Assembly: GCF_910592395.1 (NCBI RefSeq)
Contig: NC_088311.1
Location: 3,970,501 to 4,034,500 of the forward strand
Direction of reading: 5' to 3'
Length of the DNA: 64,000 nucleotides
Source: Lineus longissimus
Taxonomy: Eukaryota; Nemertea; Pilidiophora; Heteronemertea; Lineidae
In this document: positions 13,601 through 25,400 of the stretch, piece by piece
How the letters are laid out: each line of letters begins with the position of its first letter
Numbering within the stretch: the stretch's first letter is position 1
Position numbers and translations under genes: made by a program
The notes under the pieces: generated by a model
What the model was told of the DNA's origin: nothing
The model's database searches: none
The model's input: the letters and a program-made list of their open reading frames with translations, nothing else

Positions 13601-13961
13601 TAGTCTGGTGGACACGAGGTTGGCCTTAAACTTGCTTGAAATCGAAAATTTGGACAGCACACGTGTACTACAGCGCAAACGGCAGCATTATGACATATAG
13701 AAACATGTGGTCTGATTCTATTTTTACTTGTCATTTAGTGATCACGCGTCCAACCTCGTATGCAGGGTAATGTGGCTTTCTCATTGGTCGAACGTTAATT
13801 TTGTTCACAGCCTTATAAGGCACTTGAGCGCAACGCAGTATTTCTCTGAAGGAGAAAAGCTTGATGGGTTATATCCGGTACGCGCGAGACTACCGCAAAG
13901 ACTTATGGGTACGTACAGCCAGCTCCCCCGGTCTGTACATCTTGATTGTAGTATAGTCCCC
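13451..13961. repeat. Inverted duplication, ~130-bp arms around a ~240-bp spacer
   Basis: The left arm (about 13455-13585) and right arm (about 13825-13957) are reverse complements differing at only a few sites. The arms would form a stem with a 240-bp loop. No clear target-site duplication flanks the pair, so it may be either a MITE or a local inverted segment duplication. Confidence 0.75.
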
Positions 13962-14651
13962 CAATTCTGTGGTACGGCCTCGTTTTGGGATTTGTCGTAA
14001 CTACGTCACTGGGGTTGAAGGCTATTAATAGATGGGGATTACCATGGAGGTCATTAGGTCTCATTAGGGAGCTTTTCTTTATTCATGCGCGGCCAAACCT
14101 AACTATAGTTTCTAAAAAATAATTGATTTCTTGGTCCTGACAGTTTACCAGTGTTGATTTAGTAGTTTTTTTGGCCAAAACATGTTTTTGAAGTTTCTGA
14201 AACCTAAAGCACTACTCAATAGGTGGCGAACAGGAAACTACGCATTTTACTGTTGTTGCCGACGTATGTGTATACTGAACTTTGGATGTGCGTCGGCCCC
14301 GTGTTGAAATGCCGTCCAGTGCCAGTTGGTGCGTTTTTCGCTGATTTATGCAAATTCAACATATCTCAAAAGTTCAATAGTTGACCCTCAACTTTTTTTG
14401 ATTTTTGTGTAGTGTAAGCAACTGTCTTTCACGGGAGAACGGTCACTGTAAGAATTATCCAGGAAGAAATGTATAATATTTGGGTTTTTACGTGATTGTC
14501 CGGCCAGATTGGCGGGATGGTGAACAGAGCTAGGAGCCAATGCGACGCTTATGATTTATTTAAAGAAATAAAAATGCCCGATTTAAATCCTGCAGAATCA
14601 GGGAAATCGGACGTTTCCATTGATATACGACACAAATGGGTTGTCCTCACG

Positions 14652-14789
14652 CACTGGCCCCTGAAGCCTAGTTAGCGGGATTATCGGGCTATGGGATAAG
14701 CCAGGAAAGTACTACTTCTCATAGTACTTTCCTGGTTTATCCCATTGTTTAGCCCGATAATCCCGCTAACTAGGCTTCAGGGGCCTGTG
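14652..14789. mobile_element. Palindromic MITE with short target-site duplication
   Basis: Two ~60-bp arms, each starting CAC(T/A)GGCCCCTGAAGCC at the outside, face each other around a short centre near 14715; the right arm has five extra bases. CCTCACG precedes the element (14645-14651) and follows it (14790-14796), and the match extends to nine bases if the ends are set inward. The terminal CA..GGCC sequence and a 7-9 bp duplication fit a non-autonomous hAT-like element. The hAT assignment is inference. Confidence 0.75.
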
Positions 14790-14907
14790 CCTCACGCAAT
14801 CACATCGGAAACGCATTTTGAAATAGATGCTACAACGTCCTGAATGGGGCACGTCGTCATCGCGTACATTCGGGAAAAACTTCCTAACGAGACCTGAATG
14901 TCGGAAC

Positions 14908-15021
14908 CCTAGCGGCAAATCGAAGAACTAGAGCCAATATTGTATTTTGTGGTCCTTTAAACCGTCCTAGCGGCAAATTGAAGAACTAGAGCCAATATTG
15001 TATTTTGTGGTCCTTTGAAGC
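14908..15021. repeat. 58-bp tandem duplication
   Basis: The block starting CCTAGCGGCAAAT occurs at 14908 and again at 14966 with only a few mismatches. It is followed directly by a G19 homopolymer at 15041-15059. Confidence 0.85.
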
Positions 15022-15040
15022 GTCTCAGAGAACTTATTGA

Positions 15041-15059
15041 GGGGGGGGGGGGGGGGGGG
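15041..15059 (+). repeat. G19 homopolymer
   Basis: Uninterrupted run of 19 G on the plus strand. It is the first of seven long G runs in 15-34 kb, all with G on this strand. Confidence 0.95.
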
Positions 15060-15061
15060 TT

Positions 15062-15393
15062 AAAAATGGTCCAGCATGACGTGTTGCCAACACGGTGAGA
15101 TAGAGATGAGACAGTCACAGCCAGGCTGATTCAGTCCTGACTGCTCCACCGTGTTGCCATAATGCCAACATGGTGCTGTTCATGCTGCTCCGAGTCGTGT
15201 TGCCAACATGATGAGAGAGATGATACAGCTAGTCACAGCCAGGCATCAGCCAGGCCCGATAGCATCTCTCACCATGTTGCCAACACGGTGGAGCAGCAAA
15301 GACTGTTTTGGCCTGGCTGTGACCGTCTCTTCTCTCTCATCACCATATTGTCAACACGGTGGAGCTGAGGACTGATTCGGCCTGGCTGTGAAT
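15062..15393. repeat. Palindromic minisatellite cluster
   Basis: Blocks built from GTTGCCAACACGGTG, a GA-rich spacer and TCACAGCCAGGC recur several times in both orientations. For example the start of the cluster (15078-15130) matches the reverse complement of 15305-15356. The region can fold back on itself over roughly 80 bp. No open frame of note. Confidence 0.7.
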
Positions 15394-16084
15394 TTTTTTC
15401 CTGAACTTGTTCGGGCAGTACAGTGTACATTTGTCTTGAAAAAACACATTGCACGAAATGATATTTTTTGACTACTGTATGCAAAACAGCGGGGATGGCT
15501 ATTCTACTTGTGTCATTTGAACCCATTTTGCTTGTATAGATCTGGACGCTTGAAGTCTCCAGGAGGGGGACGCATTTTTGTATCTTATACATGTACTGTG
15601 TAGTAGAACTTGCCATTATATCAATAGATATTTCTGTAAAATGATGCTTCAAATAACGCTGTTCTCAGATCTCCAGCTGTTCTTTCTAGTGACATGCCTG
15701 ATGCTATTCCTGGTGATGATTATGTATTAGTAATGTAGTATATTTCTGGTGTGTTCACTGTTGCAATAAATCATACAAATCCTGAAAATCTTTGCTTGTA
15801 TTGTTTTGTGCTTGTTACTCAAATTTGAAGCATACAGTATTAAAATATACTGGAGGAAGACCATGCATACACCTGAGACAGTATCGAAAGACATGAGACA
15901 AGTCTCATTGTATATTCATACTCAATATGAATTATGATATCTGAAGGACTATCCCTTGGATCTTGGAGATGGGCTATTGTCCTTTCTGTAGGTATGTTGC
16001 AGGCAGCATAACTCAAATATCTAAAATCTAAATAACAAGGGAAAAGAAACGCATTATAAAAATAAAATATTAAGAAAAAAAGAA

Positions 16085-16165
16085 AAAGAAAATATTGTCC
16101 ACAACCGGATTCGAACTCGCGTCCTTTGGATCGAACATCGTATTCTGCCATTTCTGACGAGCCCT
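16085..16165 (-). mobile_element. tRNA-derived SINE head or tRNA pseudogene
   Basis: On the minus strand an A-box-like TGGCAGAATACG (16150-16139) is followed about 20 bp later by a B-box-like GAGTTCGAATCC (around 16120-16107) and then by a T-rich tail with TTTT runs (about 16100-16060). The clover-leaf is too degenerate for a working tRNA. The region from CCAAAGG through the B box matches the copy at 30.84-30.96 kb, pointing to one SINE family. Confidence 0.5.
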
Positions 16166-16419
16166 CTCAATTTCTAAGACTTCTGACGTCATGTAATTGT
16201 CGAAATCTGATTGGCTGAAGGTTCAGGTTTAGGAGCAAAAAGGTTCGCGTCCCGGCAAATGTGGAAAATATTGACGCTGTTTACTTCTCCGCACATGTTG
16301 TACACGTTGTAGTGAGTTTATCATATTGAGGAGAGTTTCATTCGAGTGATGGGGGTGTATTCTTAACTCAGGCCTGGCCTTTTATGACGTTCATAGACTA
16401 AAATATACTTGTTCTCATC

Positions 16420-19400
16420 ATGAAGTCTTTGCAGACTATTTGTGCACAAAATATTGCAGATGTCAACTTGGTCTCCACGTCGAAATGCATCGAAGGTAGG
16501 CCTAGGTCAGTAGGTGCATACTCATAGTGTACATCCTACATGGACATCGTCCATGTGCTTCCTACATGGTCCATGGCCATATCTCATTGTTTACAACCTT
16601 TGACATATCATGATATGTAGTTCATTATTTCATGTATAATTTTATGCTTTAAGGTTTGCCAAGAACGATTCTTCCAATTCTTTTGCCATACCTAAGTGCA
16701 AGTGGTCTTCATCAGCTTCAAGCCTTATTTGATAAAGAAGGTATGTCATGTTTCTAAACACGAACTTGCTCAACCCAAAGAGATTGCAAGAGGTGTTGAG
16801 TTGCAATTTCAACCATTTCACTAGGCCAACATGGATGGATGCTGCGTTGGATTCGATAATGTCATGACGCAATGTACTAAATTCAAATTCAAATGTACTA
16901 TGATGCATTACAAAGTGCATGACGTTGTGTCATTGCCATGAGTGATGCCACAGCACGGTGACAGCGTATGAAGTTATAATTGGTGGTCATTATACATTGT
17001 GGGATTGAACACCCTTGACACACTTTTTTATTCTTCAGGTATTTCGACTGAGGAGACATGGAGGAAGCAGCTAGAATCAAGATGGGGAACCGGAAAGACT
17101 GCATACAAAGTGACAGATGTGTTTGGTTCAGTGTATTGCTCCTTGCATCAATATTATATGTCAAAACATGTTATGGACTTGCTCAGTTTCTTCATACACA
17201 GGAATCCCATTGGTGAGCATTTTTCCAGAGCATCTTATTCTTATTCGGAATCCTGAATGCTAACATGCTCTTGATTTATGGCCAGTTGTAATCCTAATAT
17301 TTGACTTAAGCTGTCAGATTGTATACACAGGCTTATGACACTCCCAGCGCTTGTGACTAATACCAGTGATGAGGCACCTTTGAGGTAAACAACGGCCCGA
17401 CTCTAAAATTTGGTATGATGTCATAATGGGTTAAGAAATCATGCCGAGGTAGATAGGTCAATAAAAGCAAACATAATTCATGCAACTTAGAATAGTTTGT
17501 TGTGTTCTGGATGTTAGCAATACTGGAGTGTTGCAGTATCTTTTACACATGCACCTCTTTTCATTTTAGATCCGAAGCATATATTTACGACAAGATTAGA
17601 CAAGATACCAATACTCCGAATACGCAGGTCAGCTGATGACGTTGATGAATCTCATCTCTTAGTTCGGAGCAGCATGGAAGATTTGTACCACTATGCTAAA
17701 CATGCATATACATTTCACTTGTACTCACAAGCTCAGGTTACTTTCTTGACAGAAAATTGGAAGATCGTAGAAAATTTAGCGCAGGGTGTCATCAAACTTA
17801 TCATTCATAATGCCGTTGATAAAGGATATGAAAAATGGAGAGGTATTGTCAATTTCTTTATTGAATGTGGGTCTGTAGATCATGTTGTTGTCATTTTCCC
17901 CCGGTTAACGATACTGAACCTCCGTAATCTTATATTCTGCTGTGCTGGTGTTCATTCAGTGCCTGACAACTCAGCTACTCAGCAACAAAGCCCAAATATG
18001 AATACAGAATGCACACTTAGTTCATCCAGTGACTGTTGGCAGGAGCCAGGAGCCAATTTCTCTGCAATCCTGAATCATTCGGCTAATTTGAAACATTCAG
18101 GTTTGACAATGATGAGTAATTCAGCAGAAAGCACAACCTCAGATGAAACATTTTTGACAAATAGTGCAACATGTACTTCTTTTCAATGCAATGGGGTTGA
18201 TGCAGGTCATACCTGTAGGATATCCTTGGTTCCAGATGATTCTGAACTGAAGGAATTACAACATGATCCGAGTGCAAATGCATCCTCTTACAGTGTAAAT
18301 CTGTCACTTGACGATTTGAGTGAATCCGCAGTTGATCAGTGTAGGACAACTACTGTAGACGCCATTGGAATAAAAAGAAAATTGAATTCGGATCTGGCCT
18401 CGGATGAATCATTTTCAGAAGCAAAGGTTTCCCGTCTGAATTCATCTGACGACATAACCTCCCCGGATGAGATGACACAGGATTTATTTGATGAGGCACT
18501 GATGCTGCCAGTAGTATCTCCAGAGAAACCTTCACTTTCTTCTAAACAAGCCGAAAAATTTGGGATTGAATCCATAGCTGGAGTTGAACACAAGAACTTA
18601 GAATCTCGTGCTACTACTAGTGATATTTGTGACCTATCAAATTATGCGAATTTTTCAAGCAGTGGCAGCTTGGATTGTGATCAATTGACATGGCATGGGA
18701 GAGGTGTTAAGAAATTCGTTTTGAGTCACTCATTCTTTTATGACGATGATTCCGAGGTTGATGCTGTTGCGATGATCCTATGCGAGGTCCTTCAGCACTG
18801 GAAGGATTTAGAGCAATTTGCAATGATGCATGTCTACACTGAAACTGATAAACTTGGTAAGTATCCTGTTTCTGCTCTTGTCTTCACATTCATCATCATC
18901 ATCCATATCATCATTATAGTTGTCATCATGGATAGGGTTGTTATTGTCATCATTGACAGTTATTGATATTCAGAAGCTTAGAACAGAATAGCAAAAACAT
19001 GAATAATCGTACCTAATTGTTTTCAGAATAATGTCCCTCAAACTAGAAAACTATCTTATCCACTTAGATTTCAAGGTAAATGCACTGAGAGTATTGGGGA
19101 GAATCAAATAACACATTAATCTGCACTATTACTGTATACCAGACTTTCTTTCAGAAAAATGTTACGTCCAGCTTCTTGAAGTCCTGAAACGCCTGGTGCT
19201 CAATGGGCAGCTGACCAATCTGGTGCTGCGGGATACCAAGATGCCTTGTGACCAGTACCAGCTGCCCTTACAGTTCAAGAGGTAATGATAGAAGCACAGT
19301 TGAAGCTTGAGAATGAAACTGTAAAAAAAGAAAATGATGTGGTCACCCTGGGTAAGAGGAGTTCCTGTCATGACATTCTGTTATAAAAACAGACCCGTCA

Positions 19401-22400
19401 GTGTGTGTACGGTGTTCAGTTCATAAGAGGGTCTTGTCTATCAGTAGCCTTCAGTTTGAGACTGGATTTTGCTCGAAAGGTGGTTGGCCATGACTGGGAT
19501 AGATGGGAGACGTTGCAGCTGATTCCACAGGGTGAGGGTGGATGTCCCAAATCTAACCTTATGGAATGTTCTGTTCTTCAGGGCCAATGTTGAAACGGAA
19601 CCATTGAAACGGTTGGACATAAGCAATGTGAGATATTCTCAAGGAGATCTTGACAAGCTTGTATGGGGAAGGAGAATTCCGGAATCTTGACAAATCAGGT
19701 AGGGATGCCGGTGGGCAGTGCATATTTTGGACTGCCATGGCCGATCAGTCCTCGGTACAATCAAAATCCAATTTGAGATAGGCTTTCTCATTAGCATACT
19801 GTAGCAGTGAAAGCAGTTTGGGTATTTTTTTTCTCGATAAAACTGGTCAGACTGGACAGACATGCAGCAAGCTCTGTTTATTTAGAGGTTTTGATATTCA
19901 TTTCAGGTGCAGATTACAGTGGTACTCATCATCTTAGCCTTGTTGATTTCCGGACCAATTGGGACGAAACGTTCATGGCTCACCTGCTGCTTGTCTTGAA
20001 GCATGATCAAGGTCTCCGCCGTCTAACCTGGCATAACGCACATAAGATTTTAAATGAAGAATTCACCTCTGCAATGGAAACTTTAGCAGGTATGAAATTT
20101 CCTTTCATTTTGACAGACAGTTATCATACCCACTGAGGACAACATGGATATTCCTGGCCGGAGACACCTTAGAGTCACTCTGACATGTGTTGCTTATAAT
20201 ATATCTGGCAGTAGTCTAGGCTATGCTGTGGGAAAACAGTCAAGTAATGTCAATGTAGTAATCATAATGAATTGTAGGAGGTAACTTTAGCCCCCACAGG
20301 AAACCTACAACGTAAGTGAAGACCACCCTCTCTATCAGTATCAGTCTAGGAAGTGGACTGACTGGGTATTGAACCAAGGACCTTAGCGGTGATAAGGACT
20401 TGTGTTGATGTTAACTTGAATTATCAATGTGTTCCTCTGACAGATCTTTTAATATCGTTTCAGATGTTAATCGTTTGGAGTACTTAGAGATAAAATTCTT
20501 GCTGATAAGCTGCAAGGAGAGGGAGGAGGCACTCATCAAAGTGATCAGTAATGCAACTAATCTCAGAGTTCTTAATCTGTCAGATTGTGACCTGCAGCAT
20601 CAGCTGGGTAAGTTGAATCTGTACAAATCTGTGACCTGATAAGCAAGTTACTTACATATGCAGTAGTCGTTCCTTAAGTTCCCCGGAGGACTCTTGGATG
20701 CTGGAAGCGCTTGAGCAGGATTGACTTGGAAAAGTACTTGATGAATTCAACTACGCCAACATCTCCGATTGACATCCAACAATAGTGGCCCACAAGAAAC
20801 ACCCAGTGAGCGTATGCAGAAGACAATTAGAAGATCTTCCTGTCATGATGTGAAAATAATTTGTCCATTCGTCCGTTTTCAGTTCTTTCTGATGGTTTCA
20901 TCGAAGCTCTTGCCAGTTCAAACATCAGAGAGTTATGTTTGTCTGAAAACAAACTTGGTGAGTACTCTAAAAAGTTTTTTTCTACAAGCAAATTTTATTG
21001 GTCCGTGGCATGGTCAGAGATTTCCCTGGTTTTGCTGGCTTGAAAGCTTCAATTTACCCTGTCTTTTTGGTACCGTATACATCTCCTAGATGGCAGCACT
21101 GCAGTGGTTGGCTTTAGTTTATGTATCAATTAAGTAATGTTTTGTTTCCCCGAGACCAATCACCATTTGTCTTTTTTCGAACCAAAATTAATGAAAGTAG
21201 GCAGACTAATTGGATATCATAAATAATAGAGTGTGAATCAGAAATTCTGTGAAAACTGGAAACTTAAAAAGGGCTTAGTCACCTGTTCAGGTCCGTGTTC
21301 ACTCTCTTGCCTCTATTTAATAGATTCTTTGTTTCATGGGTTGTTTTTGTGTCCTGTATAGGCCTCTCTTTTTCTTAGTCTCTGAGTATTTTAAAAATCT
21401 TAGTTTTCTATCAAGATGATCCCTTCACAAAGCAAGGGAAGTAAAGATAGATTGTCAAGTGGAATTCCCCCTCTGTTTCTATGGATATAGTGATGTCATA
21501 CATCTCAGAGCCTTGTCTTGCAACACTCCTCGGAATACATGTTCTTTCCTTATAAAATCAGGGATGCCTTCTCGTATTCTGCTCATTCATGAAATGGGAA
21601 CGGCACATCTATATTTAGGAACGGAAGTGCTATTTATAGAGTGGAATGTCTCCATTTGTGTACGTTGGTCTATTAATGGCATTTTATGTCTAATTATAGG
21701 TTGCCATTCCCTTTCAAGGAATTGGGCGTTATTTGTGGTTATTGAGATTTAGTCTTCTTCATTTTTCTGTTACTATAGATAGTCATTCTTTAGGTTGTGC
21801 ATCTCTTGTCAGGGACAATCTCAGAATAAAACTTTATTGTATTTGGAAACATCCTTTTGTGATTTTGCCTCAAGTTCTTCTGGCCAAGGGGTGGAGTCCT
21901 TAAATACAAATGTTTTACATGATGATATTGATTGATGGTTTCTGACATTGGTGTATTTTAACTTTTCAGAAGGAATGAGGTTCTGTGATAAAATTTAACA
22001 AGTGTAGTGGTTTCGACGGCCGGGTATTTTGTAATGGTCCCGATTCAGTTTAAATTTGCCATGAGAGAGAGGGACTTTCTTTATACCTGGATGAAAATAG
22101 AAAGCTATCTATTTTAGTTATGAACTTGGGGATGCCCATAAAAGTCTCCTTTTGAAACTGTTGCTATTTCTGCCGTAAAAAGGTATATCCTGGTTTCTAT
22201 GGCAACTCTTGGAAGAATTACGTATTAGCGTGTATTTTTGAACTTGTTATTGAGCATGGGAAAGCATGCCTTTTGTTTGATATTGGAATAGTATATTTTG
22301 CGATCCAAATGAATTTTCCCAATATTGGAAATCGCTCACTTAGGGCTTTAAATACTTTGGGGGTGTTTTCTGGCATTGACATTTAGCTGCGACGGTACTT

Positions 22401-25400
22401 CTCTGTTGCTAAGGGAATCCCTGTTATGGATATGACATAATAGAAATCCTCAGTCTTTAGCTATTGGCTGTAAAATGTTTGATGTAAAATGTAACACTTC
22501 GGGAGGGTATTTTCTGGCAATAATGTGCCAGAGTTGTGTGTTTTTCTGTTGCCAAGGAATCCTTGTTCTAAATACATCATGGGAATCCTTGCTATTTTCG
22601 GAGACATTATGAGAGCAACAACTTTTCCTCTATCAGCAGAAATTGCACTGCATTTGACTTTGAGGAAACCTCCAGTAATTTAAAGGCCATTTTTTAGATT
22701 ACAAATCCCGCCTTTTTATTGATCTTTGTGTTATATTTAGTTACAAACCATCTCAATTTAGATTGCCGCAGAGGAAATCCAGGGTTTTTGTATCATGGAT
22801 ATTGCTATTCCTGTATCTCAATCTATTGTGTTGTTAGGGTTTTCTCAGTTGTTACTAAATCTAAATATGTCAGGCTTTCCGGATAGAAATGCTTTTAATT
22901 TAGATAAATGTAGAATATTATCTGTTTAAAACTTGCTCATTATTTACCTTTTTTAGGTTTCCGGATATGAAATAAATAAATTTACATTATCATATTATGT
23001 TTGAGATGTTGGTCTTTGTATTTCCAGGTAATAAAGTGTTAACTGCCATCACCAGAGTTCTAAAAGCCCAGCAGCCTAACATCAAGCTTACCAGCATCGA
23101 CATAAGGTAAATGTAAATGTAAATGTCATAATCTGTGATTGAGAATCCTGCATCAATGCCCTGGGTTTTAGGTGATGAGACTCGGCAACCTGGATACAAA
23201 AATCGTCTCTTTTCTTGACCAGTCTCTTTGATGTTGATGCTTTGTGAGGAATTCTTATCGTATAGAGACGATGTATGTTATTCAACCTTTACGCGACTTG
23301 GAATGTAACATTTGTTGTGTACTGTGTCATACCAAAGATAGATTTTGGATGGGGTTTAGGGTAATGGCCCATGGGGGGGGGGGGGGGCTACGAAATATTA
23401 TTATTTGGAAATAATCAATCACGTGATAGCTGGCAAAATCACTTGACTGATTTAAGGTCAGCCCAGTGATCCATGAAAATAACAAAGGAAAACCCGGTGA
23501 CATTCAACACAAACATCTGGTGACTAGTGGTGCCATCCAGAGATAATGGAAAGAAAGGAAGTACATAGATAGTGTTGATGAAACTTTTCCTTGAGAGTCA
23601 TTCAACAACCATACAAGCAAAAAGCTGTGATATCAATCACAAGATCTCAGCTGAATATGACCTGCAAGCCCGAACAATCTAATTCATCTACGAAAATATC
23701 CTATTGCAATTTCACTTGTATTATTGTTGGGGAATTTTTGGGTGGATGTTCCTGTAATAAACACATTTTACCAGTCGTTTTCAATTGGTTTCTATTCAGA
23801 TATTTGGTGATAAGTAAAAAAAATGGTTCATTGACTGGGATGAAATTTTTTTTTTTCATTATTGTGCAGTAAAATATAGAATTTGCATAATATGAAGAGG
23901 AGAAAGGAGTGTATGTGTCTGAAGAATATTCATACTGTTGTTTAGGGTATAATTGTCCCAAACTGTAACCAGTCCCACTCTCTGTTTTCAAAAAGGGTAT
24001 CCTCTCAACTGACGGCTAACTGAAATCTTATAAAATGACAAGGCAATTTTGATGAATTTTCTTCTATTCATATATCCTGAGTCATGATCAGGGCAAGCCC
24101 AAGTTGAGTCATGGCCTATTTTTAGTCACTATTGTTGGGACATATGGTATGCAAATGAGTTCCTGGTAGGCCTATAACCACCACAGGTATTTATGACAGT
24201 ATAATGTATGGGCCTTTTAGTAGGTTATAAATAACTTACTTGGAACATTAAACCATCAGCTGCGGGGTGTGATCGAAATTCAAGCAGGGCTTGTAAATTT
24301 GTTCGTTGCGAAATAAATGAAATTAAAAAGGAGTGAAAAAAGCCAGGGATGAACCCGGGAGCAACGTAAATCATCTTTTGTTCTTCTTGAGGCTTCAGTT
24401 AACAATACAGCTTACTATTTCCAGTCACTCCCACAATCAATTACTCTGAATTGGTTGCCACTAACTGACTGTGCACTGTGATAGCATCTCATGCAGAGAG
24501 AGGAGACAAATTTTAACTCCCAGAACTTTGACTTCTTGCCTCAGTCTCTCTCCAGTAAAATATGGGTGGTAAAAAGTCCTGGGAGAGATGGTAGAGAAGT
24601 TAATATGACCAGCGCCAAGTTCCAAGAGTACAGTGTAGTACACTTGCCAATAGATCATTCTATAATCTAACCAATCAGGCCTATTTGAGAATTGAGCCAG
24701 AATTGAAGTTATGGTGATGATAAACATGCAAGGAAAGGCAAGATGTTTGCAATATATACGTTGTAAGCCTTGCATTGATCACTCTCATCTTTGACTTGTA
24801 TTAGTATTGATTTCAATCTTGGGTCAAAAAGTCAAAATTTGCCGATGGTGTTTTTCTTCAGAGGCACCTGGTATATTTTCCAAGGGTCTGCCAGCAATGA
24901 TCACTGTTATCATAGGCAGGTGTCTTCTAACAGAGGTTCAACTTGGGATACAAACCACTGCCCGGGTTATTTTTTGTTGAGAGTTTTTTGTAGAAATGAT
25001 GTATACGCTTGCTGGGTAGTGGATACTGTTCCACTTGACGTTACAGCCCCAAGAAGACCTGACTACCCCCCAAAGGTCGCTGCTGGGGTGGCATTTTGGG
25101 CTTGGAGATTCAGGATTGCCATTTTCCTGGGTGAACAGTATTCAACCTCAGGAACATTTTCAGTAGAACCCTTTTTGAAGAGGCAGGTTTTGGTCAAAAT
25201 CCACTTCTTGGAGGATGAAGTCTTTCTTTTCTGAAAAATGCACCTGAAGTGTGGTTTAGTCCCAGCAAACAAATAAAATAAAAGACTTGATTTGGTTCAT
25301 CAGATCAGTCTTGACTCTCTTGATTTCAAGGACCACTGCATTGTGAAATACTGAATGTAACTGGACTTTGTCCTTTGGTAAACGTGGCAGGCTGGACTCT

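Larger units (their letters stand above)
12773..16419. other. TESK-LRRC41 divergent intergenic region rich in fold-back repeats
   Basis: This 3.6-kb gap separates two divergently transcribed genes. It should hold both promoters and non-coding TESK 5' exon(s). Most of the recognisable content is repetitive: an inverted duplication (13451-13961), a palindromic MITE (14652-14789), a 58-bp tandem duplication (14908-15021), a G19 run, a palindromic minisatellite (15062-15393) and a tRNA-like SINE (16085-16165). No TATA box could be assigned with confidence. Confidence 0.6.

Noticed and set aside
16085-16165. Functional tRNA gene
   Set aside because: A- and B-box-like stretches exist, but the acceptor and anticodon stems do not pair well, and the tail is like that of a SINE.
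18857-18966. LRRC41 ending at the stop after exon 4 (18966)
   Set aside because: The extension runs into a CAT/ATT-rich low-complexity intron start, and a good donor at 18857 joins in frame to exons with leucine-rich repeats.
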